Source: an uncultured Puniceicoccaceae bacterium (GTDB lineage Bacteria; Verrucomicrobiota; Verrucomicrobiia; Opitutales; Coraliomargaritaceae). Taken from it: a DNA stretch of 64,000 nt. Positions 9,214-18,413 of the stretch are shown here, one piece after another (positions within the stretch are counted from its first letter, which is position 1; each line of letters opens with the position of its first letter). The stretch lies in NCBI GenBank assembly GCA_905479975.1, contig CAJQOS010000053.1:1-64000 (forward strand), given 5' to 3'. The notes beneath the pieces are model-generated. The model was not told where the DNA came from. It made no database searches and saw nothing but the letters and a program-made list of their open reading frames with translations. The translations under genes and the position numbers were made by a program.

Positions 9214-12200
9214 TTAGTGAGCGGCAGGCGCTTCTTCAGAGTGTGAGGAATGGTCGGCACCGTGGTCATCATGAGCAGGTGCGCCGTGGTCGTCGCCGTG
9301 ATCACCACCGTGGTCGTCGCCATGGCTACCATGTCCATAACGCTCGTCGTATTGAGCGTAGGCGTATGGTTTTTCATAAGCATCCGGCATCTTAGGATTC
9401 GGATTACGCAGACGTGCGAGGTAAGTGGTGCGAGGACGCGCATTGAGATAACCAAGCACCGAGTAGTTACGGTCGCTAGCTTTCATCTGCGAGACTTCAG
9501 AGTTGGCATCAGAGATATCACCGAAAGTGATGGCATCGGTTGGGCAGGCCTGTTGGCAAGCGACTTTGATGTTACCATCCGCTATACGAATATCATCGGA
9601 TGCACCAGCGAGACGCTTTTGCTCGATCTTAGCAGATTCGATACGCTGCGTGCAGAATGTGCACTTCTCCATCACACCGCGCATACGCACAGTGACATTT
9701 GGATTTGCGTTCATCTTCTCAAGCTCCGGCTCGTCGACAGGACCGAGTGGACCCTTGTAAACTTCACCGATTTGACGCTTGTTCCAATCGAAGAAATTGA
9801 AGCGGCGCACCTTATACGGGCAATTATTCGCGCAGTAGCGAGTGCCGACGCAACGGTTATAAGCCATGGTGTTGAGGCCTTGTGTGTCGTGCACGGTCGC
9901 ATTCACAGGGCAAACCTGCTCACACGGTGCATTCTCACAGTGCTGACACATCATGCCCATGAAGGACACTTGCACGTCGTCTGGCACCTCAGTCTGATCG
10001 TATTTCTCAGCAGAGAAATAACGGTCAATACGCATCCAGTGCATCTCACGTCCACGAAGGACCTGATCTTTACCAACGATTGGCACATTATTTTCGCTTT
10101 GGCAGGCAACGACACAAGCCGTGCAACCGATGCAGCTATTCAAATCAATTGCCATGCCCCACTGCTGTGGCACTGGGAATGATTCAAGTGGTTCACCTTT
10201 ATCGTCATGCCAAACTTTAACGTTCGGCGCTGGCTTGGAGAATGCGACGTGGTCGTAAGCAGAGTTACCGCGATACTGGTTCACCGACTTCTCTTGAAGT
10301 GATTTGCCGGTATCCTTCGCGTAGTTCGATGGAGCGTGCGACTCGACGCCGATCTTGTTAACGAAATCAGGGGTTTCGGTGTAAGCAGCTGCGGTGTTCT
10401 CGCGAACCAGTGCGCGGCCTTCCATCGACCAGTGCTCCTGTGTATTCGCGAGGTGATAAGTCTTTTCGGTCAGCGTGATGGTGGCACCGAGTGCGCAACC
10501 AAGGCTACCAGAGGTGCGAACCGCATAGGCATCGAACCCAACACCATTACCAACGCGACCAACAACCTTACGGCCCAGACCCAGTGGCAATACCACAGTG
10601 TAGTTTGCAAGACCTGGAACAACGTGGATCGGTGCTTCGATCGTGACACCATTGACAGTCAATTCGACCACAACGGCTTCTTCCTTACCGCGGCGAAAAT
10701 TCGCTTTGTTCGTTTGAAGTGTGCCTTTCGCAGCCTTGAAGAACTCGCTGTCCTTATTCATCGGCTTCTTGCTTGGGAAGATCTGAATGCCTTGAGCGGC
10801 TTCAAGTTCCTTAGCAAGTGATGGGCTGATCTGGATCGCATTATCCCAAGTCAACTTGGTGATCGGATCCGGACACTCCATCATCCAACCATTGTTGGCG
10901 TAGCGGCCGTCGTAAGCGTGTGAGCTCGGTGCGAAACGCACTTCAAGCGCATCCGCGCTCAATTCAAGCGCAGTCAACTCGTCCGCTTTCAGCGCTTTGA
11001 CGACCTTCGCATCATCGACCTTCTCAGACGCGACCTTGAAAGCAGAACCTTCGAGTAAACCATCGCTGAGGAATTTGTTGTAATCGCTGCCACCTTCTGC
11101 GGTGAATGTCGCTTGCGCGATGGAGTAACCATCGGTCGCAGATGCACCCGCAAGGCGAGCCAAGATTTCAAGATCATTGAATGTATCGAACAACGGCTCA
11201 ATCATTGGCTGCACTGGAACCAGTGTGCCGTCGAATGTGCGTCCATCGCCCCAAGACTCCAAGTAATGCGAGCGTGCGATGAAGAGATCTGCAGTCGCAG
11301 ACGTTTCGTTGATCGCACCACCAATGTAGATGCTCTGTGTCGCTTTGGCTTGTGCAGCGGACCAATCAAGATCGATCGGCGCATCGTAAACCGGGTTACC
11401 ACCAAGGATCACGAGCGTTTCCACACCGCCCTGGTTCAAACGAGCTGCGGCCGTTGCGATACCCTGCTCTGCAGTTGGCACTTCGACGTAGTTGATCGGA
11501 GCAGAAAGTGCGTCGTTGATCGCGATCACGATGGCATGCACCGATTTCGGCAAATGCTCACCTGCAACGATGATCGAGTGGCCAGCGTGATCGACCAAGT
11601 CAGTCGCACATGCGTCGACCCATTGAGCATCGACCTTAAGTGATGCACCAATCTTAGCGAGTTCAGCTGCCAACGGACCGCCTACATGCTTCTTATTGAG
11701 CACGGCAGCACCGACTTGAGCGATGAATGCGCCCATTTGGCTGGAGCTAAGACGGAGACGGTGATCGGCCATGGAGCCAGTCGATGTCAGTGTGCTCTCT
11801 ACTGAATAGAGGCGGCTCATCTTGTTCGCATCCTTCGCATCCTTGACCTTACGAGTCTTGGTGAAGTCGCGCGCTTGGCTCAGGGAACCGTCTGCGTTGA
11901 TGAGGAACTCAGCGTCGAGTGCGAGCACACGTTGCGCTTTAGTAAATTCTGGAAGTGCGCGGAGCGACTTGCCGAAGACAGCCTGTGCGGCTTGCTCGGA
12001 AGTGCTTTGATCGATCGCAGTGTTTTCAGTCCAAGTCGCTTTAGGGAAAGCCTTCTGGATCTGCTTCACTAGAGCAGCACGACTCGGAGAGGTGCTTGGC
12101 TCAGCGAGGAATACGAGGCCCTTGCCCTGATCAGCACCATGCGCCTGACGAATCGCTTCGAGACGATCACGAACGACAGCAGGAGAAAGGACGGTAGCGC

Positions 12201-12651
12201 CCTCTTTGCTCTTCGTTGCACGATCCGGATCATACAGATCCAAAATGCTCGCCTGTGTATAAACAGTCGTGGCACCGCCGTAAGGCGTAAAGCTTGGGTT
12301 ACCCTCGATCTTAGTCGGACGACCAGTGTGGGTCTCGACGATCACTGGCACATTATCACGCGCACTCGGCATCGAGGACGTATAATAGACCGGCACACCT
12401 GGAATCACGTTCTCAGGCTGCTTGGAGTAAGGGAGAATCGTTTGTTCCGGACGACGGCAACCAGTCATACCAAGGCCAGCAAGACCAAAGGATGCGGCCA
12501 TGACCTTCATGAAATGGCGACGGTTTACGCCTTCCATATCGGAAGCGCCGGCAGGGAATTCGCGCTCGACCCAATCTTTAAAAGCGGGAGTTTCCGCTAG
12601 ATCGTCGAGGCTCTTCCAGTAACGTGGGCCTGAAAATTCAGAGTTCTTCAT
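9214..12651 (-). CDS. actB: Alternative complex III iron-sulphur subunit ActB (molybdopterin-fold fusion)
   Basis: The protein has about 1145 residues. Residues about 40-70 hold [23 protein letters not shown], a Tat-like signal (RRHFMK) ending in a lipobox-like Cys. A long middle region has the molybdopterin-oxidoreductase fold without a cofactor, as in other ActB proteins. From about residue 835, four ferredoxin-type clusters follow: [37 protein letters not shown] and CTFC with CQQACP. The last 40 residues are a His/Asp-rich tail with [13 protein letters not shown], which may bind metal. An upstream TTG at 12657 is an alternative start. ActB collects electrons from ActC and passes them to ActA. 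Confidence 0.95.
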   Translation of the reverse strand: MKNSEFSGPRYWKSLDDLAETPAFKDWVEREFPAGASDMEGVNRRHFMKVMAASFGLAGLGMTGCRRPEQTILPYSKQPENVIPGVPVYYTSSMPSARDNVPVIVETHTGRPTKIEGNPSFTPYGGATTVYTQASILDLYDPDRATKSKEGATVLSPAVVRDRLEAIRQAHGADQGKGLVFLAEPSTSPSRAALVKQIQKAFPKATWTENTAIDQSTSEQAAQAVFGKSLRALPEFTKAQRVLALDAEFLINADGSLSQARDFTKTRKVKDAKDANKMSRLYSVESTLTSTGSMADHRLRLSSSQMGAFIAQVGAAVLNKKHVGGPLAAELAKIGASLKVDAQWVDACATDLVDHAGHSIIVAGEHLPKSVHAIVIAINDALSAPINYVEVPTAEQGIATAAARLNQGGVETLVILGGNPVYDAPIDLDWSAAQAKATQSIYIGGAINETSATADLFIARSHYLESWGDGRTFDGTLVPVQPMIEPLFDTFNDLEILARLAGASATDGYSIAQATFTAEGGSDYNKFLSDGLLEGSAFKVASEKVDDAKVVKALKADELTALELSADALEVRFAPSSHAYDGRYANNGWMMECPDPITKLTWDNAIQISPSLAKELEAAQGIQIFPSKKPMNKDSEFFKAAKGTLQTNKANFRRGKEEAVVVELTVNGVTIEAPIHVVPGLANYTVVLPLGLGRKVVGRVGNGVGFDAYAVRTSGSLGCALGATITLTEKTYHLANTQEHWSMEGRALVRENTAAAYTETPDFVNKIGVESHAPSNYAKDTGKSLQEKSVNQYRGNSAYDHVAFSKPAPNVKVWHDDKGEPLESFPVPQQWGMAIDLNSCIGCTACVVACQSENNVPIVGKDQVLRGREMHWMRIDRYFSAEKYDQTEVPDDVQVSFMGMMCQHCENAPCEQVCPVNATVHDTQGLNTMAYNRCVGTRYCANNCPYKVRRFNFFDWNKRQIGEVYKGPLGPVDEPELEKMNANPNVTVRMRGVMEKCTFCTQRIESAKIEQKRLAGASDDIRIADGNIKVACQQACPTDAITFGDISDANSEVSQMKASDRNYSVLGYLNARPRTTYLARLRNPNPKMPDAYEKPYAYAQYDERYGHGSHGDDHGGDHGDDHGAPAHDDHGADHSSHSEEAPAAH

Positions 12652-12668
12652 TATCAAAAAGGTGGCGA

Positions 12669-13322
12669 TTAACGGTGGCAGCCTGAGCAGCTCTGTGGTG
12701 GGTTGACCTTCCAGTCATGAACGAAGCCTTCAAATTCAGCTTCAGCTTCAGGACCTGTTGGGCGTTCCCAATCAAGGTTATAAACTTCTTCGATCGGACG
12801 GATGCTGTCCTCCGGATTGCGGTGACAGTCCAAGCAGAACGTCATGCTGAATGGCTTCGCATGCTCGACGACTTCCATCTCATCCACACGACCGTGACAC
12901 TCCACACAGCTGATGCCGCGATTCACGTGCACAGAGTGGTTAAAGTAAACGTAGTCCGGAGTCTTGTGAACGCGCACCCAAGGGATCGGCTCGCCCGAGT
13001 TATAGCTCTCTACGACAGGAGCCAACATCGGATCGTCCTTACGCACCATACTGTGGCATGTCATGCAGACATTGGAGCCCGGCACGTTGGAGTGCTCGGA
13101 ACGATCCACGAATGTGTGACAGTAACGGCAGTCCAGCTCGAGTTGCCCCGCGTGCAGCGCATGGCTAAATGCCACTGGCTGCGTCGGCGCATAGCCTACC
13201 CGCGTATACTTGGGCGTGAAATAGTAAGTAACCCCAAGAGTGACAGCACCCCCGATTAGCATTAATGCTACGATTACTTTAATAGGGATCGTGTTGACCC
13301 ACCTCGGAAATACATTCGCCAT
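12669..13322 (-). CDS. actA: Alternative complex III pentahaem cytochrome c subunit ActA
   Basis: The 217-residue protein has an N-terminal membrane anchor (about 12-33) and five c-type haem motifs: C65-x2-C68-H, C86-x2-C89-H, C139-x2-C142-H, C163-x2-C166-H and C212-x2-C215-H. Pentahaem ActA takes electrons from ActB and delivers them to ActE. The motif [18 protein letters not shown] is typical. It precedes actB by 17 bp. Confidence 0.95.
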   Translation of the reverse strand: MANVFPRWVNTIPIKVIVALMLIGGAVTLGVTYYFTPKYTRVGYAPTQPVAFSHALHAGQLELDCRYCHTFVDRSEHSNVPGSNVCMTCHSMVRKDDPMLAPVVESYNSGEPIPWVRVHKTPDYVYFNHSVHVNRGISCVECHGRVDEMEVVEHAKPFSMTFCLDCHRNPEDSIRPIEEVYNLDWERPTGPEAEAEFEGFVHDWKVNPPQSCSGCHR

Positions 13323-13354
13323 CGCTTATATATAAAAGATTTAACCGTCTAAAA

Positions 13355-13552
13355 TCAGACGGCTTTACGCTCTACCGCTCCCTTAGCAGGTCGAATGCGA
13401 GACATCGCACGCGGCGTTCCGGCAGAGGCAACATTAGTGGATTCAGATTTTGATTCAGAGCTGGCTGCGCGCGTCAGTGCAAACGCCCCGGCAAATGCCA
13501 GGCCAGCCCGTTTCAAAAATCCTTTGCGAGTAGTAGTTTTTTCGCTGTTCAT
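13355..13552 (-). CDS. Small Tat-signal-like protein at the head of the act operon
   Basis: The 65-residue protein is basic. Residues 8-30 read TRKGFLKRAGLAFAGAFALTRA, close to a twin-arginine signal (consensus S/T-R-R-x-F-L-K) but with RK in place of RR. Almost nothing follows except SAGTPRAMSRIRPAKG and a few residues. Tiny Tat-signal proteins of this kind are known beside formate dehydrogenases; membership of that family is only a suggestion. It lies 32 bp upstream of actA and is probably the first gene of the operon. An in-frame TTG at 13555 would add one residue. Confidence 0.6.
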   Translation of the reverse strand: MNSEKTTTRKGFLKRAGLAFAGAFALTRAASSESKSESTNVASAGTPRAMSRIRPAKGAVERKAV

Positions 13553-13998
13553 CAAAGTTAAAGCGGCCTGTTAAAAGTGCGTCTTATAAACATGGCAACC
13601 GTTTATTATAGGTAGATTCGACACGTAAAGGACGAATCCGAGGTAAAATGAAAAATTGTAGGGTTATAAAAGCACGTGAAAGCAGCACAAATACGACTGC
13701 CCACGGACTCTTAGATAAGTATTAAACGCAAAGAACTAGGGTGATTAAATTTACGAAGCAATGACTAGTTCCATTTCGAATGCATCCATTAGAAAATCAT
13801 ATACAGAGAATACACGTCATTCCTAAGACTAATAGCTAAGCCCCAAAACCAACAGGCGAACTAATAGCGATAATCAGCCGAACTAATGATAACTAGAAGA
13901 GGGATCCACATCTAGCTGCCCTCCCCCATTCGATGCCGATAACATTAAATCCGAACTTCAGGCTTCTCACTCTCGGAGACTCCTCCATAACAGCCGAC
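13553..13998. other. AT-rich divergent intergenic region
   Basis: About 445 bp separates the act operon head from the divergent membrane protein gene. It must carry the act operon promoter and that of the neighbour. It is AT-rich with scattered ACTAAT/CTAATAG words, and no gene, RNA or strong hairpin was found. If the neighbour starts at 13933, the interval is 66 bp shorter. Confidence 0.5.
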
Positions 13999-14481
13999 AT
14001 GACCGGCATAGAAACAGCGAACCATACAACAGGCACTCAAGGCAAATACGTCGTGATCGGCCTGATCCTATTCACCGCCATCGTCGGAGGGCTCTTCATC
14101 TACCTCGGCCCAAAGGCGACCGAAAAGACCCCGGGCATGCTCCACGTTGGCATCCGCTACGCCAACGAGCACACCATTGAATTTACTCAATATAGTAAAA
14201 CAGGCCCAGGCGCTCGGATCGAGTTCATCGCCGCAGACGGCAGTATCCCGCACACGGTGGAACGCCTCGCGATGGGGCGCAACCTCGTGCCGATCAGCAA
14301 TTTAACCGACGGCCCCTATACCGTGCGCCTCAGCTCCGACGACTTCGAAACCGTCGAATTACCGATGATTGCCGAAGGTCGCATGCTCAACCCGCCTGAA
14401 GATGCTACCTTTGCCGAGGGCACCTACGCCGACTATAATATGATCGGTGTGCGCTTCGAGCCGCGAGTTGAGCAGCCCTAA
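13999..14481 (+). CDS. Unknown membrane-anchored protein
   Basis: With the ATG at 13999 the product is 160 residues: a short N-terminus, one membrane segment (YVVIGLILFTAIVGGLFIYL, about residues 17-36), then a soluble domain with MLHVGIRYANEHTIEFTQY, GARIEFIAADGS and DGPYTVRLSSDDFETVEL, which looks beta-rich. No family was recognised. An upstream ATG at 13933 would add 22 residues that precede the anchor and look unlike a signal; neither has a good ribosome site. It converges with the next gene, the two stops being 1 bp apart. Confidence 0.65.
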   Translation: MTGIETANHTTGTQGKYVVIGLILFTAIVGGLFIYLGPKATEKTPGMLHVGIRYANEHTIEFTQYSKTGPGARIEFIAADGSIPHTVERLAMGRNLVPISNLTDGPYTVRLSSDDFETVELPMIAEGRMLNPPEDATFAEGTYADYNMIGVRFEPRVEQP

Positions 14482-14482
14482 G

Positions 14483-14944
14483 CTACAACCGCGGTGCCTT
14501 ACGCGTCGGCTTCTTTTGCAGCGTAAAATCCGTCACACTGCGACCATCGGAGTAAAAATACAGTCGATCATACTGCTTCTCCTCCAGTGTCGCTTGAAAA
14601 TGCTGAAACAAGTCAAAGTCCTCGAAGCTGAGCTTCTTTTGAAAGTTCCCTTTAGAGGATTTTCCAGTGATAAGGATAAAATAAGAATCCACCGTGCTGC
14701 CGTAATACACGGCCTCGACAAAAACCGAGACATTCGTGGCTCCGTCGTCGCCCAAATAAATATCAGCGTAATCGGGGTTAAAGGGATATTGCTTAACGAC
14801 CTTCGGCTTCGGAGCCTTCTTGGGGGCCGATCTCTCAACCGGCGGCGCTAAGATGCCACGAACGAGATCGCGAAATGCGTCGTCATCCGCAAACAGAGAA
14901 AAAGGAAGCGCAAGGCAGAGTGAGAACAGTATCCAATGTTTCAT
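14483..14944 (-). CDS. Unknown secreted protein
   Basis: The 153-residue protein has a clear signal peptide (MKHWILFSLCLALPFSLFA, cleaved after FA-DDD). A Lys/Pro-rich stretch (APKKAPKPKVVKQYPF) leads into a small domain with YADIYLGDDGATNVSVFVEAVYYG and FDLFQHFQATLEEKQYDRLYFY. No family was recognised. The region to the metallopeptidase on its right (14945-15086) contains a run of GATTA words (about 15037-15065) but no gene. Confidence 0.65.
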   Translation of the reverse strand: MKHWILFSLCLALPFSLFADDDAFRDLVRGILAPPVERSAPKKAPKPKVVKQYPFNPDYADIYLGDDGATNVSVFVEAVYYGSTVDSYFILITGKSSKGNFQKKLSFEDFDLFQHFQATLEEKQYDRLYFYSDGRSVTDFTLQKKPTRKAPRL

Positions 14945-15086
14945 AATAGTATGTGGGGTTAAATGGTGACCTGAACAACGCTACCAAAGACCGCCTCAAA
15001 GACAAGACCTCTAGCAAACTACATGCTGTTTCGATTAAGATTAAGAATAGGATTACGATTAGGAGCCTGAATCGCACCGATCAAAA

Positions 15087-15806
15087 CTACCCCCGTCCTA
15101 CCCTCATGATCTCGGCCGTCATCGCATCCAACGCGGCTTCATGCGCCACCCGATTCGGATCATACGTATCCAGCAGCGCCCAGAAATGGCATGAATGATT
15201 CATTTCCGTCAAATGTGCCAGCTCATGCAAGATCACATAATCCTGCAGCTCCGGTGCGACCAGCGCCAGGCGCCAATTCAGAGAAATCCCCCCGCTGGAA
15301 GAACACGACCCCCAGCGACTCGCCTGATCCCGCACGCTCAGCTTGGTGAATTTCAAATTAAGCCGCTTAGCGTGTAATGCCACGCGGCAAACCATCGCGT
15401 CTTTTGCGAAGCGCTTCACCAACTGTAACAAGGCTGTATCGTGATCGCCGCTGGTCTGCGGCAAGCGCAGCACGATCTCGGCTCCACCAGCAGCAAAAAT
15501 ATAATCCGCCCGCAGCCGGTCAGTCGCTTCCACGCGCACCGTAAAGCGATCCCCGCTCCCTGAGAGCTGCGGGTATTCCACCAGCCAATCGCCCAACGTG
15601 CGCGCCCGCGGCACACGCGCCAACTGCGCCTCCAACCAGTCCCGCTGCTTCTCTAAAAACCGCAAAGCCTCCCGATCCGAGCAACGCCACGGCACCGAGA
15701 CCACCGCCTCATTGCTGTGATTCAGACTCAGCCGCATATGCCGCGCACCCTTGCGCCGCTTGATATGGACTGGGACCGATTCGCCGTTACTGAGAAGAAA
15801 TTCCAT
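15087..15806 (-). CDS. YgjP-like metallopeptidase (DUF45)
   Basis: The protein has about 239 residues from the ATG at 15806, preceded by CAGGA 6 nt upstream. The C-terminal half holds the zinc motif HELAHLTEMNHSCHFW (HExxH plus a later His), with SRWGSCSSSGGISLNWRL just before it. That pair of motifs defines the YgjP/DUF45 group of SprT-like metal-dependent hydrolases. The substrate is unknown. The start lies inside the 3' end of mazG (20-bp overlap), so the two are probably co-transcribed and coupled. An upstream in-frame start at 15932 would run deep into mazG and is rejected. Confidence 0.88.
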   Translation of the reverse strand: MEFLLSNGESVPVHIKRRKGARHMRLSLNHSNEAVVSVPWRCSDREALRFLEKQRDWLEAQLARVPRARTLGDWLVEYPQLSGSGDRFTVRVEATDRLRADYIFAAGGAEIVLRLPQTSGDHDTALLQLVKRFAKDAMVCRVALHAKRLNLKFTKLSVRDQASRWGSCSSSGGISLNWRLALVAPELQDYVILHELAHLTEMNHSCHFWALLDTYDPNRVAHEAALDAMTAEIMRVGRG

Positions 15807-16470
15807 TCGATTCCTGATCCAACTGATCCACCACCCTTTGCGCATAGCGGCGCAGCGCTGTCTCTGGCTCAAGTTTCTTAATACGGCAAGCTGCTGCGAT
15901 TTCGAACAACTGCTTACCCAGCGCCAACTCATCGTCGGCCAGCGCCTGCGCGGTCATCGCAATGCCTCCCTCGTCAATCGCTTCGGAGGCATCCATCTGC
16001 TGTTTTTGGATCTGCTTATAAACATCTTGTGCAAACATCAAAGCAGGCAACTGCTTCGGTAAGTCCTTGAAACGACCGACTTGTTGCGGCCCGCGTTTCT
16101 TCTCGGCTGCCTTGATCTCGTCCCACTGCTTCAAAACCGCCTCTGAGTCGCCCAGGTTGGCGTTATCGCCAAACACATGTGGATGACGTGTCACGAGCTT
16201 CTCATTTACGACTCGGCAGACTGCTTCGAAATCAAAATGGCCCGACTCCTTGGCGATCTGCGCGTGCATGACCACTTGCAGCAGCACATCGCCGAGCTCC
16301 TCCTCCATGTGATCCATGTCTAGGCGATCAATCGTCTGCAGCAGTTCGCAACATTCATCGACCAAACACTCAGCCAACGACTGGTGGTCTTGTTCAATAT
16401 CCCAAGGGCATCCAGTCTCCGGCTCACGCAGGGCAGCCACAGTTTGAAGTAAATCATCAATAGAACTCAT
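15787..16470 (-). CDS. mazG: Nucleoside triphosphate pyrophosphohydrolase MazG
   Basis: The 227-residue protein hydrolyses NTPs to NMP and pyrophosphate. Visible motifs are GCPWDIEQDHQSL, the metal-binding EECCELLQTID-type ECLVDECCELLQ, then EEELGDVLLQVVMHAQIA (helix with the E-x2-D motif), and RHPHVFGD. C-terminal residues 130-210 form the second MazG-type repeat, which is degenerate. It acts in nucleotide-pool cleaning. It overlaps the metallopeptidase gene downstream. Confidence 0.93.
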   Translation of the reverse strand: MSSIDDLLQTVAALREPETGCPWDIEQDHQSLAECLVDECCELLQTIDRLDMDHMEEELGDVLLQVVMHAQIAKESGHFDFEAVCRVVNEKLVTRHPHVFGDNANLGDSEAVLKQWDEIKAAEKKRGPQQVGRFKDLPKQLPALMFAQDVYKQIQKQQMDASEAIDEGGIAMTAQALADDELALGKQLFEIAAACRIKKLEPETALRRYAQRVVDQLDQESNGISSQ

Positions 16471-16571
16471 GCTCTAATTCGCTAGATGGCAGTCGCAGTC
16501 TTGGCGAACGAAAAGCGAAAAAGATGAGTTGAAGCGCTATACTGGCGCGCATCATAATTTGTGAATGCGTA

Positions 16572-16652
16572 GTCGAGTTCCTTTAGGTGCTTGACCGACA
16601 CGGCCATCGATATCGCTTCCTCCAAGCAGGTGGCCACCTAAAGGAAGCCACC
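16572..16652 (+). repeat. Double-hairpin intergenic repeat, copy 2
   Basis: The 81-bp unit lies between mazG and the helicase terminator. Stem GTCGAG/CTTGAC encloses loop TTCCTTTAGGTG; stem GGTGGC/GCCACC encloses loop CACCTAAAGGAA. The two 12-nt loops are perfect reverse complements. The middle is about 80% identical to copy 1. Confidence 0.88.
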
Positions 16653-16661
16653 TACCCATAA

Positions 16662-16690
16662 AAAAGGCGGACCATACTGGTCCGCCTTTT
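16662..16690 (-). terminator. Rho-independent terminator of the helicase gene
   Basis: AAAAGGCGGACC pairs with GGTCCGCCTTTT around a 5-nt loop, followed on the minus strand by a T run. It sits 8 bp past the helicase stop and directly abuts the double-hairpin repeat. Confidence 0.88.
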
Positions 16691-16697
16691 AGAAAAA

Positions 16698-18143
16698 CTA
16701 TCGGTTACGTCCGCGTGAGCGACTCGGAGCTGCACCGCTCGGTGCGGATGAGCGTGACGAACCGCCACCACTGGAACCCCCTTGTGGACGACCACCTCCG
16801 CCACCGCCTGAGCGGCCGCCACCCTGTGGACGAGCTCCGCCAGAACGACCTCCGCCAGAACGACCTCCGCCTTGTGGGCGACCTTTGCCACCGCCGGAAC
16901 GACCACCTCCGCCGCCACCTTGGCGACCACGACCACCGCCTCCGCCGCGGTTTTGCCCAGGAGCGGGACGTGAAAGCTTCGAGCGTGTTGCTGGGCGTGG
17001 CATTGCAATCTTTTCACCACGGTCATCGATTTTGAAGAGCGGAATCTCCTTCTTCATCGTCTTCTCGATATCCCAGAGGTAGCCTTCTTCGACATCGCTG
17101 ACGAGTGAGACGGCATTGCCCGCTTTACCGGCACGAGCGGTGCGGCCGATGCGGTGCACATAATCTTCAGGAATGTTCGGCAGTTCGTAATTCACCACAT
17201 GCGGCAGGTCGGCGATGTCGATACCACGTGCAGCGATATCGGTCGCGACGAGCACGCGAATCTTGTTCGCCTTGAAGGCAGACAGCGCCCGTTCACGAGC
17301 GGACTGGCTCTTATTGCCATGAATGGCCATCGCGCCGATGCCTTGCTTGTCCAAATCGGTCGCGAGTCGATTCGCGCCATGCTTGGTGCGGGTAAAAACG
17401 AGCACCTGAGTCCAATCGCCTTGATGGATCAACTCAGCGAGAAACTTCGGTTTCGCCTTTTGGCCGACGACATAGGCTTCTTGATCGACTCGATCTGCAG
17501 TGGCATTACGCGCTGCGACTTCGACTTCGACGGGGTTATGTAGCATCGAGTCCGCCAACTTCTTCACTTCCTTGGTATAGGTCGCGGAGAAAAAGAGGTT
17601 CTGACGCTTGGCAGGCATCAACTGAAGAATCTTTTTGATATCGTTGATGAAGCCCATGTCCAACATACGGTCGGCTTCGTCGAGGATGAGCACTTCAATC
17701 CCCGAAAGCTGCAAATCGCCACGCTGGCACAAATCGAGCAAACGCCCTGGGGTCGCGACGATGATATCCAAACCACGGCGAATCGCATTGATCTGCGGTT
17801 GGAATCCGACACCACCAAAGATAACAAAGGAGCGCATATTCAAGCCCTTGCCGTAATCGACAATGCTCTGGTGCACCTGAGCGGCGAGCTCACGTGTCGG
17901 CGTCAAAACCAGCACGCGAGCGCGCTTGTTCTGGCCATTGAATTCGGCAGCCGCGAGGCGCTGTAGCACCGGTAAGCTGAAGGCCGCAGTCTTACCTGTG
18001 CCGGTTTGAGCGCCGCCGAGGACGTCGCGTCCTTCAAGAATAGCTGGGATGGCGCGTGCCTGGATAGGCGAAGGAGTCGTGTAGCCTTTGGCTTCAACGG
18101 CTGCAACAAGTTCGGGACGGAGTCCCAGTTCAGAAAATAACAT
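16698..18143 (-). CDS. DEAD-box ATP-dependent RNA helicase, RhlE-like
   Basis: The 481-residue protein has a two-domain helicase core at about residues 1-370: TPSPIQARAIPAIL (Q motif), AQTGTGKTAAF (Walker A), PTRELAAQ, DEADRMLDMGF, SAT, then ATDIAARGIDI and HRIGRTARAG. The remaining 100 residues are almost entirely Gly, Arg, Ser and Gln in RGGGGGRG-type repeats, a disordered RNA-binding tail. RhlE/CsdA-like helicases remodel rRNA and mRNA structures, often in the cold. The DNA for the tail is repetitive, so small length differences between strains are expected. Confidence 0.93.
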   Translation of the reverse strand: MLFSELGLRPELVAAVEAKGYTTPSPIQARAIPAILEGRDVLGGAQTGTGKTAAFSLPVLQRLAAAEFNGQNKRARVLVLTPTRELAAQVHQSIVDYGKGLNMRSFVIFGGVGFQPQINAIRRGLDIIVATPGRLLDLCQRGDLQLSGIEVLILDEADRMLDMGFINDIKKILQLMPAKRQNLFFSATYTKEVKKLADSMLHNPVEVEVAARNATADRVDQEAYVVGQKAKPKFLAELIHQGDWTQVLVFTRTKHGANRLATDLDKQGIGAMAIHGNKSQSARERALSAFKANKIRVLVATDIAARGIDIADLPHVVNYELPNIPEDYVHRIGRTARAGKAGNAVSLVSDVEEGYLWDIEKTMKKEIPLFKIDDRGEKIAMPRPATRSKLSRPAPGQNRGGGGGRGRQGGGGGGRSGGGKGRPQGGGRSGGGRSGGARPQGGGRSGGGGGGRPQGGSSGGGSSRSSAPSGAAPSRSRGRNR

Positions 18144-18356
18144 AACGATGTGCTTTGAGTAGTGAGGCGCTCTGGCCGTCTTAAATAGACGATTCTCCGA
18201 TCATGCGACTCTTGATGGCCGGGTCTGTTTGACCTCGGCTTTGATAATAGGTGCATGCTCAAAAAGTCGGAACTCTCCCGAAGCATGCCACCGCCCTTTC
18301 AGGGTGCGGCGAAGATAGAGCGGCAGGTGTATCGGAAAGAATGCCATTCGCCTAGC

Positions 18357-18392
18357 AAAAAAAACCGAACTCATCACGAGTTCGGCTTTTTT
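18357..18392 (-). terminator. Terminator at the end of the nuo operon
   Basis: AAAAAACCGAACTC and GAGTTCGG(C)TTTTTT form an 8-bp GC-containing stem with loop ATCAC and A/T tracts on both sides, so it could work in either direction. It lies about 20 bp past the nuoN stop. The remaining 18144-18350 stretch is the helicase upstream region and shows no gene. Confidence 0.85.
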
Positions 18393-18413
18393 GATTAAAA
18401 GAATGAACGCTGC

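Noticed and set aside
9250-10182. Plus-strand reading frame (310 codons) opposite actB
   Set aside because: Antisense to the iron-sulphur region of actB, full of codons complementary to Cys/Asp/His runs; no independent support.
16720-16980. Repetitive GC-rich stretch suggesting a repeat array or CRISPR
   Set aside because: It encodes the Gly/Arg-rich tail of the DEAD-box helicase; there are no regular repeats and spacers.
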